64,000 nt of DNA, from the NCBI RefSeq assembly GCF_902459805.1, contig NZ_CABPST010000003.1:372001-436000 (forward strand), read 5' to 3'. Source of the DNA: Pandoraea bronchicola (GTDB lineage Bacteria; Pseudomonadota; Gammaproteobacteria; Burkholderiales; Burkholderiaceae). Below are positions 9,786-18,386 of the stretch, in pieces (within the stretch, counting starts at the first letter, position 1; each line of letters begins with the position of its first letter). The translations under genes were made by a program, and so were the position numbers. A model generated the notes under the pieces. That model was not told the origin of the DNA. It did not search any database and saw only the letters and a list, made by a program, of their open reading frames with translations.

Positions 9786-10613
9786 ATGTCCCAAACTGCT
9801 GCTGCCTCGCCTTCGTCACCTCTATTCGATCAAGTGCGTTTCGTGCTTAACGAGACAAGCCACCCGGGCAATGTCGGTTCAGCGGCGCGCGCGATCAAGA
9901 CGATGGGCTTTGGCCAGTTGGTGCTGGCCGCGCCGCGTGCGGGTGCCGACGTCCTGCGTGATCCGGAGGCCGTGGCGCTCGCGAGCGGTGCCGACGATGT
10001 GCTGGCAAACGCGCGGGTCGTAGCCGATCTGGATACGGCGTTGCAAGGCGTGAGCTGGGCCGTTGCCCTCTCGGCACGTTCGCGTGAATACGGTCCGCCC
10101 AATGCCGAACCGCGCGAGAGTGCGGCGATGGCCGTGCAGCACGCGGGGCAGGGCGAGGCGGTGGCGTTCGTCTTCGGCAGCGAGCGTACCGGCCTGTCGA
10201 ATGCGGATGTAGAGCGTTGCAACGCGCTCGTGCATATTCCGGCCAACCCCGTGTACAGCTCGCTCAATCTGTCGCAGGCAGTGCAGGTGATTGCCTACGA
10301 AGTGCGTATGGCCTGTCTCGCACGTGAGCGCGGCGAGGTGTTCCATGTGACGTCGGCGGCGTCGCTGCCGTCGGGGCCGCAGAGCGAGCGCCTCGAGGCC
10401 CTCGAGGCGCTCGCGACCCGTGACGATGTCGAAGGCATGCTTTCGCATCTGGAGCGCGCGCTCGTCGATCTCGACTTCCTCGACCCCGATAATCCGAAGA
10501 AGCTGATGACCCGGCTGCGCCGGCTTTTCGCCAAGAGTCACCTGGAGCGCGAGGAAGTCAATATTCTGCGCGGCATTGCGAAACACATTCTCGAACGCAA
10601 AATCCGGCGTTGA
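9786..10613 (+). CDS. trmJ: tRNA (cytidine/uridine-2'-O-)-methyltransferase TrmJ
   Basis: SPOUT methyltransferase that methylates the 2'-O of position 32 in certain tRNAs, 275 residues. Motifs are VRFVLNETSHPGNVGSAARAIKTMG (residues 17-41), FVFGSERTGLSN, and IPANPVYSSLNLSQAVQVIAYE, the knotted SAM site. The C-terminal helical extension is present, as in TrmJ rather than TrmL. The ATG at 9786 fits the family. cysE follows 111 bases downstream. Confidence 0.92.
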   Translation: MSQTAAASPSSPLFDQVRFVLNETSHPGNVGSAARAIKTMGFGQLVLAAPRAGADVLRDPEAVALASGADDVLANARVVADLDTALQGVSWAVALSARSREYGPPNAEPRESAAMAVQHAGQGEAVAFVFGSERTGLSNADVERCNALVHIPANPVYSSLNLSQAVQVIAYEVRMACLARERGEVFHVTSAASLPSGPQSERLEALEALATRDDVEGMLSHLERALVDLDFLDPDNPKKLMTRLRRLFAKSHLEREEVNILRGIAKHILERKIRR

Positions 10614-10724
10614 TGCGACACGCTGACACCTCGCCCGCCAGCCACTGACGGCTCGCTTTCCGGTAATTACGCAACGATCCGCCCCAAGACGGCCGGACGC
10701 ACACGACAGGATCGAATCAGGCTC

Positions 10725-11504
10725 ATGTTTACCCATCTTCGCGAAGACATCGCTGCCATTCGGCAGAAGGACCCCGCAGCTCGCAGCAACTGGGAAGTTT
10801 TCACGTGCTATCCCGGCCTGCATGCGGTGATGCTGCATCGGGTGGCGCACGGCTGCTGGAAGTCCGGCTTCAAGTGGCTCGGCCGCTTTGTGTCGCAGTA
10901 CGCGCGCTTTCTCACGGGCATCGAAATTCATCCCGGCGCAACCCTCGGCCGCCGGGTCTTTATCGATCATGGCATGGGGGTGGTGATCGGCGAGACGGCC
11001 GTGATCGGCGACGACTGCACGATCTATCAGGGCGTCACGCTTGGCGGCACGTCGCTGGCACGGGGGGCGAAGCGTCACCCGACGCTGGAGCCGGGGGTGA
11101 TCGTCGGCGCGGGGGCCAAGGTGCTCGGCGGCTTCACGGTGGGTGAGGGGGCGAAGATCGGCTCGAACGCGGTGGTGGTGAAGGCCGTGCCTGCCGGTGG
11201 CACGGCGGTGGGCAACCCCGCGCGCATCATTCGTCCCGATACGCCGCGCGAGGGGGCTGAAGCCAAGTCGCCCAGCAGTGGACGTAAGCCCGAGTTCTCC
11301 GCGTATGGCATCACGCCGAACGCCGACGATCCCGTCTCGCTCGCGATCCACGGTCTGATCGAAAACGCCACGGATCAGTCGCACAAGATCGATGTGATGG
11401 TGGCAGCACTCAATCAACTCGGTGCTCATCTCGAAGCGCTCGGTGCGAGCAAGATCGATACCGCCGAACTGCGCAAGCTCGGCAAGGAAATTCAGGATAT
11501 GTGA
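10725..11504 (+). CDS. cysE: Serine O-acetyltransferase
   Basis: Makes O-acetylserine from serine and acetyl-CoA, the first step of cysteine synthesis. The 259-residue protein has a short helical N-terminus and a left-handed beta-helix of hexapeptide repeats (about residues 65-165), including [26 protein letters not shown] with the catalytic His-Asp region and QGVTLGGTS. The C-terminal third (after about 180) is longer than in the short EpsC-type enzymes and is polar. A terminator follows. Confidence 0.95.
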   Translation: MFTHLREDIAAIRQKDPAARSNWEVFTCYPGLHAVMLHRVAHGCWKSGFKWLGRFVSQYARFLTGIEIHPGATLGRRVFIDHGMGVVIGETAVIGDDCTIYQGVTLGGTSLARGAKRHPTLEPGVIVGAGAKVLGGFTVGEGAKIGSNAVVVKAVPAGGTAVGNPARIIRPDTPREGAEAKSPSSGRKPEFSAYGITPNADDPVSLAIHGLIENATDQSHKIDVMVAALNQLGAHLEALGASKIDTAELRKLGKEIQDM

Positions 11505-11536
11505 CGCCTGACAGCGCGGCATTCGCCATCAGCACG

Positions 11537-11563
11537 CGGCCCGTCGTCAATACGGGCCGTTTT
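11537..11563 (+). terminator. Intrinsic terminator after cysE
   Basis: CGGCCCGT pairs with ACGGGCCG around a 7-base loop, followed by TTTT. It lies between the convergent genes cysE and lpxH. Confidence 0.75.
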
Positions 11564-11595
11564 GGCATCGAGGCGATGCGGGCTGTTGTGCGGGC

Positions 11596-12495
11596 CTAAG
11601 CGCTTTGCGTCGTGGAAGGCGCAAGGTCAATGGCGCGCAGGCCGTGGGCGTCCCATTGCAGATAGCCGCCGCGCGGCGGCGCGATGTCGAACTCCCAGTC
11701 GGGTAGTACCCAGCGTGCGCGCCGGCCATCGGCGTGCCGTGCCGGGCGATGCGTGTGTCCGTGCACGAGAGTGCGCTCACCGGCGGCGTCGAGCAGCGCG
11801 GCGATCGCATTGGCGTTGGCATCCGCATAGGCCATGCGATGGGCACCCTTGGCGGCACTGCGACGGCGAATGCGGTTCGCGATGGCCATACGCAGCCGCA
11901 GCGGAAGCGTCAGGAAGAACGCCTTGCCGAGCGGTGAATGCGCGACGCGGCGAAAGCGCTGATAGCCCACATCGTCGGTACACAACTGGTCGCCGTGACT
12001 GAGCACCAGCGCCTGCCCGAGAAACGAGAAAACGCACGGGTCGTCGAGCATGACGGCACCGGCCGCCCGCGCGAAACGCTCCCCGAGCAGGAAATCTCGA
12101 TTGCCTCGCATCACGGCGATGGGCACACCGCTCGCAGACAGTTCGGCCATGGCCGCCGTCATGCGACGGGCGAACGCGCCGAGGGGCTCTGTGGCGGGAG
12201 AGGCGGCAGAGGCGGGAGGGGCGGGATCGACGTTCGTACGGTTAGCACGGCTCGCAGGGTTGGTGCGGGCGGGCGTGTCGACGTCGAGCATGTCGTCGCC
12301 GATCCAGTATTCGAACAGATCGCCGAGGATGAAAAGGATGGACGCTTCGCGCGCGGGGCCGCGCAGGAAGTCCTCGAAGACTTGCACCGTGCGCGGCAAT
12401 GCCGGCGAAAGGTGAAGATCGGAAATGAAAAGCGCGGGCCCGTCGCCCCGTGGTGTCACGGGGCATTGCGGGCACCGCGCAGTCGATACTGGCAT
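11596..12495 (-). CDS. lpxH: UDP-2,3-diacylglucosamine hydrolase
   Basis: Lipid A pathway enzyme that forms lipid X; peripheral inner-membrane calcineurin-like metallophosphoesterase. All metal motifs are present: ISDLHLS (residues 24-30), GDLFEYWIGDD (58-68), RGNRDFLLG (130-138), LSHGDQLC, and HGHTHRPARH. At 299 residues it exceeds the usual 240-260 because of a Pro/Ala/Asn-rich insertion of about 35 residues (71-105) right after the second motif. The insertion is in frame and absent from typical LpxH proteins as I remember them. Confidence 0.92.
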   Translation of the reverse strand: MPVSTARCPQCPVTPRGDGPALFISDLHLSPALPRTVQVFEDFLRGPAREASILFILGDLFEYWIGDDMLDVDTPARTNPASRANRTNVDPAPPASAASPATEPLGAFARRMTAAMAELSASGVPIAVMRGNRDFLLGERFARAAGAVMLDDPCVFSFLGQALVLSHGDQLCTDDVGYQRFRRVAHSPLGKAFFLTLPLRLRMAIANRIRRRSAAKGAHRMAYADANANAIAALLDAAGERTLVHGHTHRPARHADGRRARWVLPDWEFDIAPPRGGYLQWDAHGLRAIDLAPSTTQSA

Positions 12496-12523
12496 CGAAT
12501 GTCGCAGTTGGCGGTGACGGCGC

Positions 12524-13018
12524 TTACGCGACGATCACGGCCTTCTCGATGACGACGTCGTCAACCGGCACGTCCTGGTGGAAGCCCTTGGAGCCGGTCT
12601 TCACGCCCTTGATCTGGTCGACGATGTCCTGACCTTCGACGACCTTGCCGAACACGGCGTAGCCCCAGCCTTGCGGCGTCGGTGCGCTGTGGTTCAGGAA
12701 GTCGTTGTCGCTGACGTTGATGAAGAACTGTGCCGTGGCCGAGTGCGGATCGTTCGTGCGAGCCATGGCCAGGGTGTACTTGTTGTTCTTCAGGCCGTTG
12801 TTGGCCTCGTTCTCGATCGGTGCTTCGGTCGGCTTTTGCTTCATGCCGGGCTCGAAGCCGCCGCCCTGGATCATGAAGCCGTTGATCACGCGGTGGAAAA
12901 CGGTGTTGTCGTAGAAGCCGTTCTTGACGTAGTTCAGGAAGTTCTCGACCGTCTTCGGTGCCTTGTCTGCGTCGAGTTCGATGCGAATGACGCCGTGATT
13001 GGTGTGCAGTTCAACCAT
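12524..13018 (-). CDS. ppiB: Cytoplasmic peptidyl-prolyl cis-trans isomerase (cyclophilin)
   Basis: Prolyl isomerase of 164 residues without a signal peptide. Active-site motifs [18 protein letters not shown] (with the catalytic Arg) and [11 protein letters not shown] are intact. It is followed downstream by lpxH and preceded by a second, exported cyclophilin on the same strand. AGGAAAG is present just before the ATG at 13018. The paired cytoplasmic and periplasmic cyclophilins are a common Burkholderiales arrangement. Confidence 0.93.
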   Translation of the reverse strand: MVELHTNHGVIRIELDADKAPKTVENFLNYVKNGFYDNTVFHRVINGFMIQGGGFEPGMKQKPTEAPIENEANNGLKNNKYTLAMARTNDPHSATAQFFINVSDNDFLNHSAPTPQGWGYAVFGKVVEGQDIVDQIKGVKTGSKGFHQDVPVDDVVIEKAVIVA

Positions 13019-13062
13019 GATGCTTTCCTTCTGATGAAATGGTCCCGATGGGCCGGAGGATT

Positions 13063-13659
13063 TCAGCGCTTGACGACGCTGGCCGATTCGATCACGACCG
13101 GCGTGGCCGGCACGTCTTGGTACATGCCCTTGCGGGTCGTGGCAACACGCTTGATCTTCTCGACGGTATCCATGCCGGACACCACCTTACCGAATACCGT
13201 ATAGCCGTAGCCATCCGGGCTGGGGTAATCCAGTGACGCATTATCCTTCACATTGATGAAGAATTGCGCGGTCGCGGAATTCGGGTTCGACGTCCGGGCC
13301 ATGGCGATGGCGCCGGTCACGTTCTTCAAGCCGTTCTGCGATTCGCTCGGGATTGGCGCGCGCGTTGACTTTTCATTCATCTCGGGCGTGAAACCGCCGC
13401 CCTGAATCATGAAGTTGCCGATGACGCGGTGGAAGATCGTGCCGTTATAGAAGCCACTGTTGACGTATTGAAGGAAGTTCTCGACCGTCTTCGGGGCCGC
13501 CTTCGGATTGAGTTCGACCACAAAGTTGCCGGCCGACGTCTTGAACTGCACCTGCGGCTGGGCGGTTTGTGCGACCGCGCACAGGCTCGTGCCGGTCAGG
13601 GCGGCCGCAGCCATCACGCTGCCGAGCAGCGTGCGACGCAGGCGATTCGGAAGGGACAT
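13063..13659 (-). CDS. ppiA: Periplasmic peptidyl-prolyl cis-trans isomerase (cyclophilin)
   Basis: Cyclophilin of 198 residues with a Sec signal peptide ([30 protein letters not shown], cleavage after AVAQ near residue 31). The active-site motifs [18 protein letters not shown] and [11 protein letters not shown] are intact. The ATG at 13659 is chosen because GGAG lies 6 bases upstream; an earlier in-frame start at 13677 would add six residues. It lies 44 bases upstream of ppiB and probably folds periplasmic proteins. Confidence 0.92.
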   Translation of the reverse strand: MSLPNRLRRTLLGSVMAAAALTGTSLCAVAQTAQPQVQFKTSAGNFVVELNPKAAPKTVENFLQYVNSGFYNGTIFHRVIGNFMIQGGGFTPEMNEKSTRAPIPSESQNGLKNVTGAIAMARTSNPNSATAQFFINVKDNASLDYPSPDGYGYTVFGKVVSGMDTVEKIKRVATTRKGMYQDVPATPVVIESASVVKR

Positions 13660-13710
13660 GCGTGTCTCCGTATGCAATGAGAGTTCGGTTCAAGGCAAGA
13701 CGCGGGCGTC

Positions 13711-14439
13711 TCAGTTGCCCGATTTGCCGACGCCCTTGAGCGCGGCATCGTCGCTGGCCTTGGCCGGTGCCGGCGCCTGGCTCACGGGGGCGGCGCGCTG
13801 CGGGGCCAGCATGCCCGAGAGGATTTTCTCGCGGTTCGACACGCGCGCGGTCGGCGAGAGCTTCAGCGCTTTCTGATAGGCCTGCTGGGCCAGCTTGGCG
13901 TAGATGTCGCCGAGGTTGGAATAGGCGACGGCGAAACCCGGATTGTTGCGAATCGCACTCTCGAGGGCCGCGCGCGCCTTGTCGTACTCACCGGCCTGCG
14001 CGTAGAGCGCCGCGAGGTTGTTGAACGGTTCGGGCAGTTCCGGGAAGTCCTGCGTGAGGGCGGTGAAGTCGTCGATGGCTTCGGCGTTACGTCCCATCTC
14101 CATGAGCACGCGGCCGCGCGTGAAGCGCACCTGCGCATCACGCGGATACTGCTTGAGATGTTCGTCGATCTTCGCGAGCGCATCTTTGAACTTGCCGGCG
14201 TCGACCATTTTGTTGATGGCCGATTCGCTGGCTTGCTGCGGCGTTTGCAGCGGCGCGGGCGGCGGCGGATCGATGATGGCCTGCGCACCGGCGGGCAGTG
14301 CGAACAACGTGCCCGCGAGGCCGAGGGTGGCGCCTGCCAGCGTCAACGCGCGGGCGCTGCGTGCGGCAGCGGTGACCGGACGGAGTCGGGAGAGAAGGCG
14401 CGTTGCGGGGTGCAAAAGTGACCGGCTTCGTTGCGTCAT
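13711..14439 (-). CDS. Exported TPR-repeat protein
   Basis: A 242-residue protein with an N-terminal arginine-rich stretch and a hydrophobic signal segment ending ALPAGAQA near residue 53. At least three tetratricopeptide repeats follow (about residues 70-190), including AQVRFTRGRVLMEMGRNAEAIDDF and PFNNLAALYAQAGEYDKARAALESAI. The tail is Ala/Pro-rich. Such proteins act as scaffolds; no partner is evident. It lies 51 bases upstream of ppiA on the same strand, hinting at an envelope-related operon. The ATG at 14439 is preferred over an upstream TTG at 14472. Confidence 0.75.
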   Translation of the reverse strand: MTQRSRSLLHPATRLLSRLRPVTAAARSARALTLAGATLGLAGTLFALPAGAQAIIDPPPPAPLQTPQQASESAINKMVDAGKFKDALAKIDEHLKQYPRDAQVRFTRGRVLMEMGRNAEAIDDFTALTQDFPELPEPFNNLAALYAQAGEYDKARAALESAIRNNPGFAVAYSNLGDIYAKLAQQAYQKALKLSPTARVSNREKILSGMLAPQRAAPVSQAPAPAKASDDAALKGVGKSGN

Positions 14440-14476
14440 AGTGGGTGCTTGGGATACCTGAGAGGTGCGCAAGAGA

Positions 14477-14485
14477 TGCTATACT
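14477..14485 (+). promoter_or_regulatory. Extended -10 promoter for cysS
   Basis: TGCTATACT: the -10 TATACT (14480-14485) carries an upstream TG. It implies a leader of about 195 bases before cysS; no T-box or other recognised element is seen in that leader. Confidence 0.45.
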
Positions 14486-14685
14486 CGGCCGCATTCTAAC
14501 AAAACACCTGCGCCTGGCCCGCGCCATTTCTCGGAGTGGCGGTGGATGTCGTTCGCAGGTTCGTTTTTTCTACCGCACGGCGCGCAGCCCGCCTCGCGAT
14601 GTCGCTCTCGTCACGAACGTCGTGACGGCCCTGAGAACATCGTCGCAGCGTCCGGCGCTGTTGCCGCCCGGTCAAGCGCTTATCT

Positions 14686-16089
14686 ATGGATTCACTCCGT
14701 GTCTACAACTCGCTCGCGCGAGACAAACAGCCGTTCGTACCCCTCGTTTCCGGCGAAGTCCGCATGTATGTCTGCGGGATGACAGTGTATGACTACTGTC
14801 ACATCGGTCATGCGCGCGTGATGGTGGTGTTCGACATGGTGCAGCGCTGGCTGCGTACGCTGGGGTACCAGGTGACCTACGTGCGCAACATCACCGACAT
14901 CGACGACAAGATCATCAAGCGTGCTGTCGAGAACGGCGAGACGATGCGTGAGCTGACGACGCGCTTCATCGCGGCAATGCATGAAGATGCCGATGCGCTC
15001 GGCGTCCAGCGCCCCGATCACGAGCCGCGCGCGACCGACTTCATTGCCCAGATGGTCGACATGATCGGCACGCTGCAACGCAACGGTTATGCCTATCAGG
15101 CCGCAGACGGCGACGTGAACTATGCCGTTCGCAAGTTCGCCAGCTACGGTCAGCTCTCGGGCAAGTCCATCGAGGATCTGCGCGCCGGCGAGCGGGTTGC
15201 CGCCAATACCGCGAAGCAGGACCCGCTCGACTTCGTGCTGTGGAAGCGTGCGAAAGACACCGAGCCCGATGAGTCGAAGTGGGCTTCGCCGTGGGGCGCA
15301 GGCCGGCCGGGATGGCATATCGAATGCTCCGCGATGAGCTGCCAGCTGCTGGGCAATCATTTCGACATTCATGGCGGCGGGGCCGATCTGCAGTTCCCGC
15401 ATCATGAGAACGAGATCGCGCAGAGCGAAGGCGCCACGGGCGAGACGTTCGTGAATTACTGGATGCACAACGGCTTCGTGCGCGTGGACAACGAGAAGAT
15501 GTCCAAGTCGCTCGGCAATTTCTTCACGATTCGCGAGGTGCTCGCGAAGTTCGACGCAGAAGTCGTGCGCTTTTTCATTCTGCGCGCGCAGTACCGCAGC
15601 CCGCTCAATTACAGCGATGCGCATCTGGACGACGCGCGTGGCGGTCTGACACGCCTGTACACGGCGCTCAAGGACGCGACGGGGGACGGCGCGGCGCTTG
15701 ACTGGAACGAGCCGTATGCGCAGCGCTTCGCCGCGGCGATGAACGACGATTTCAATACGCCGGTGGCAATCTCCGTGCTGTTCGAGCTTGCCGGAGAAAT
15801 CAACAAGCAGCCCGATCCTGTGCGAGTGCGTCAGTTGCAGGGGCTCGCCGGTACGTTGGGTCTGCTCGGCCGTGACCCGCAATCGTTCCTGCAAGGGGCG
15901 AGCGGCGGCGAGGCGGCGGGCGATGGCGACGCGTTGCGTGTTTCCGTCGAAGCGCGCATCGAAGCGCGCGCCCAGGCCAAACGCGAACGCAACTTCGCCG
16001 AGGCCGACCGCATTCGCGCGGAACTGCTGGCCGAAGGCATCGTGCTGGAAGACCGTCCCGGAGGCGCCACCGAATGGCGTCGTGCCTGA
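14686..16089 (+). CDS. cysS: Cysteinyl-tRNA synthetase
   Basis: Class I synthetase that charges tRNA-Cys, 467 residues. The zinc-binding and HIGH region is [22 protein letters not shown] (residues 29-50). The zinc ligands continue in WHIECSAMS and HHENE, and the second signature is [11 protein letters not shown] (about 269-279). It ends with the anticodon-binding domain. The start at 14686 gives the standard N-terminus [14 protein letters not shown]. The glycosylase gene follows after 24 bases and may be co-transcribed. Confidence 0.97.
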   Translation: MDSLRVYNSLARDKQPFVPLVSGEVRMYVCGMTVYDYCHIGHARVMVVFDMVQRWLRTLGYQVTYVRNITDIDDKIIKRAVENGETMRELTTRFIAAMHEDADALGVQRPDHEPRATDFIAQMVDMIGTLQRNGYAYQAADGDVNYAVRKFASYGQLSGKSIEDLRAGERVAANTAKQDPLDFVLWKRAKDTEPDESKWASPWGAGRPGWHIECSAMSCQLLGNHFDIHGGGADLQFPHHENEIAQSEGATGETFVNYWMHNGFVRVDNEKMSKSLGNFFTIREVLAKFDAEVVRFFILRAQYRSPLNYSDAHLDDARGGLTRLYTALKDATGDGAALDWNEPYAQRFAAAMNDDFNTPVAISVLFELAGEINKQPDPVRVRQLQGLAGTLGLLGRDPQSFLQGASGGEAAGDGDALRVSVEARIEARAQAKRERNFAEADRIRAELLAEGIVLEDRPGGATEWRRA

Positions 16090-16113
16090 GCGCGGCGCAT
16101 CGAGGCAAATCTT

Positions 16114-17229
16114 ATGGTGACTCGTAAATCCGCGGCCGCTAAGGTTGTGACCAAGACCGCTGCGGCCAAGCAGGCGAAGGCCGTCAAGCCGTCGGCGCCG
16201 TCCGGCGACAGCGCGCGCCGCGCGCCGGTCAAGACCGCTGCGGCCAAAACAGCGGCCAAGACGGCTGCCAAGACGGCTGCCGTTAAGTCCGGCAGCAAGA
16301 CAGCGGCTGGCAAGACGGCCGAAAAGACGGCCGAAAAGACGGCAAAAGCCGGTGCTGCCCGCAAGGCTGCCCAGCCGGCGGCATCGAAGGTTGCGCAAAA
16401 GGCGGTGCCGAAGGCCGGAGCGAAGGTTGCGCGCAAGACGCCTGCGAAGTCCGCGCCGCCCGCGCCGTCGACTGCCGCGACCTCGCGTCGTGTCATCGCC
16501 AAGCGCGATGGCGAGACGCGCATCGTGACGCCCGAAATCGAGCGCATCGATCACGAGATCGTCGAGCAGGCCGTGACCGGTGTCGTGCCGCTGCCGGTGG
16601 CGCCGGGGGCGACACGTCCCGGCTTCTGGGATCAGGCCTGCGCCGATCTGATGAAGCGCGATCGCATTCTCAAGAAGCTGATTCCGCAGTTCGGCCCGGC
16701 ACATCTGACCGGACGCGGCGAACCATTCGTCACGCTTGCGCGCTCGATCGTCGGCCAGCAGATCTCCGTGAAAGCGGCGCAGGCCGTGTGGGACCGGGTC
16801 GTGGCGATCTGTCCCAAGCTCACGCCGGCGCAGTTCATCAAGGCCGGGCATGAGGCGCTCGCCGGTTGCGGACTGTCGCGCCGCAAGGCCGAGTACATCC
16901 TCGATCTGGCCACGCACTTCAAATCGGGAGCGCTGCATGTCGACGCCTGGGCGAGCATGGACGACGAGGCCGTCATCGCCGAGTTGACCGGCATTCGCGG
17001 CATCGGCCGCTGGACTGCCGAAATGTTCCTGATGTTCAACCTCATGCGCCCCGATGTGCTGCCGCTCGACGATGTCGGGCTCATCAACGCGATCAGCGTC
17101 AACTATTTCAGCGGGGAGCCGGTCACGCGCAGCGAAGCGCGGGAAGTGGCCGCCAATTGGGAGCCGTGGTGCTCCGTCGCCACCTGGTACATGTGGCGGA
17201 GTCTCGAACCGGTGCCGGTAGAATACTGA
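16114..17229 (+). CDS. AlkA-type DNA glycosylase with histone H1-like N-terminal tail
   Basis: Base-excision repair glycosylase for alkylated bases. Residues about 170-371 form a helix-hairpin-helix GPD domain: FVTLARSIVGQQISVKAAQAVW, then ELTGIRGIGRWTAEMFLMF, then the catalytic aspartate in LPLDDVGLINA. The first 120 residues are almost only Lys, Ala, Thr and Ser with KTAAK-type repeats, like the tails of bacterial histone H1-like proteins. This tail probably binds DNA non-specifically; that is inference. GAGG precedes the ATG. It ends 154 bases before accA. Confidence 0.88.
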   Translation: MVTRKSAAAKVVTKTAAAKQAKAVKPSAPSGDSARRAPVKTAAAKTAAKTAAKTAAVKSGSKTAAGKTAEKTAEKTAKAGAARKAAQPAASKVAQKAVPKAGAKVARKTPAKSAPPAPSTAATSRRVIAKRDGETRIVTPEIERIDHEIVEQAVTGVVPLPVAPGATRPGFWDQACADLMKRDRILKKLIPQFGPAHLTGRGEPFVTLARSIVGQQISVKAAQAVWDRVVAICPKLTPAQFIKAGHEALAGCGLSRRKAEYILDLATHFKSGALHVDAWASMDDEAVIAELTGIRGIGRWTAEMFLMFNLMRPDVLPLDDVGLINAISVNYFSGEPVTRSEAREVAANWEPWCSVATWYMWRSLEPVPVEY

Positions 17230-17350
17230 TTGTTCCGCCGAGGACGTATAATCCGCGTCCATTCCGTCTCATCCAGTAATTATTGACGTCTATTGCGGGT
17301 CGAATGGCAATGAAAGTTGTCTATCTCGACCGGGTAGACGTTGCCGGCGG

Positions 17351-17356
17351 TACAAT
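17351..17356 (+). promoter_or_regulatory. Putative -10 for accA
   Basis: TACAAT lies 27 bases upstream of the accA ATG. No convincing -35 is seen at the usual distance, so this is a tentative assignment. Confidence 0.3.
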
Positions 17357-17383
17357 ACGCTGCCGCATTTCCGGGGAAACCTG

Positions 17384-18352
17384 ATGAAGAACACCTTTTT
17401 GGATTTTGAACAGCCGATCGCCGAACTCGAAGCGAAGATTGAAGAGCTGCGCTTCGTGCAAGACGATTCAGCCGTCGACATTTCCGAAGAGATCGAGCGC
17501 CTCTCGAAAAAGAGCCAGCAGCTCACCAAGGACATCTATACGAACCTGTCCCCGTGGCAGGTTTCGCAAATCTCGCGTCATCCGCAGCGTCCGTATACGC
17601 TCGACTATGTCCGCGACATCTTTACCGACTTCCACGAATTGCATGGCGATCGCACCTTCTCGGACGATCACGCCATCGTGGGCGGCATGGCGCGTTTCAA
17701 TGGCCAGGCCTGCATGGTCATCGGTCACCAGAAGGGCCGCGACACGAAGGAGCGTGCCATGCGCAACTTCGGGATGCCGCGCCCGGAGGGCTACCGCAAG
17801 GCCATGCGCCTGATGAAGCTCGCTGAGAAATTCGGCCTGCCCATCTTCACGTTTGTCGACACGCCGGGCGCTTATCCGGGGATCGATGCCGAAGAGCGCG
17901 GTCAGTCGGAAGCGATTGGTCGCAACCTGTTTGTGATGGCCGAACTCAAGACGCCGATTATCACCACCATCATCGGTGAGGGCGGCTCGGGGGGCGCGCT
18001 GGCCGTGGCCGTGGCCGATACGGTCATGATGCTGCAGTTCTCGACGTACTCGGTGATCTCGCCGGAAGGTTGTGCGTCGATTCTGTGGAAGAGCGCGGCC
18101 AAGGCGCCCGAGGCTGCCGAGGCGCTGGGCCTGACGGCTCACCGCCTGAAGGCGCTGGGTCTGATCGACAAGATCATCAACGAACCGCTGGGTGGTGCGC
18201 ATCGCGATCCGCTCGGCATGGCCGGCATGCTCAAGCGTGCGCTGGCCGACTCGCTGCGCCAGTTCCAGGGCATCAGCCACAAGGAACTGCTCGAGCGCCG
18301 CTTCGAGCGCCTGATGAGTTATGGCAAATTCAAGGAAGCCGGCGCAAAGTAA
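17384..18352 (+). CDS. accA: Acetyl-CoA carboxylase carboxyltransferase subunit alpha
   Basis: With AccD it transfers the carboxyl group from biotin carboxyl carrier to acetyl-CoA in the first committed step of fatty acid synthesis. The 322-residue protein starts [22 protein letters not shown]. It contains the crotonase-fold oxyanion regions [22 protein letters not shown] and [15 protein letters not shown], and [11 protein letters not shown]. Full-length and typical. The tilS reading frame runs into its 3' end. Confidence 0.97.
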   Translation: MKNTFLDFEQPIAELEAKIEELRFVQDDSAVDISEEIERLSKKSQQLTKDIYTNLSPWQVSQISRHPQRPYTLDYVRDIFTDFHELHGDRTFSDDHAIVGGMARFNGQACMVIGHQKGRDTKERAMRNFGMPRPEGYRKAMRLMKLAEKFGLPIFTFVDTPGAYPGIDAEERGQSEAIGRNLFVMAELKTPIITTIIGEGGSGGALAVAVADTVMMLQFSTYSVISPEGCASILWKSAAKAPEAAEALGLTAHRLKALGLIDKIINEPLGGAHRDPLGMAGMLKRALADSLRQFQGISHKELLERRFERLMSYGKFKEAGAK

Positions 18353-18386
18353 AGCGTCCGTCATCGCGTCGTCGCCCGTCGTGGCG

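Noticed and set aside
14692-17262. An 856-codon minus-strand open frame opposite cysS and the glycosylase gene
   Set aside because: Both strands cannot be coding here, and cysS is unmistakable. The minus translation has Arg/Leu/Gly repeats that merely mirror the Lys/Ala tail.
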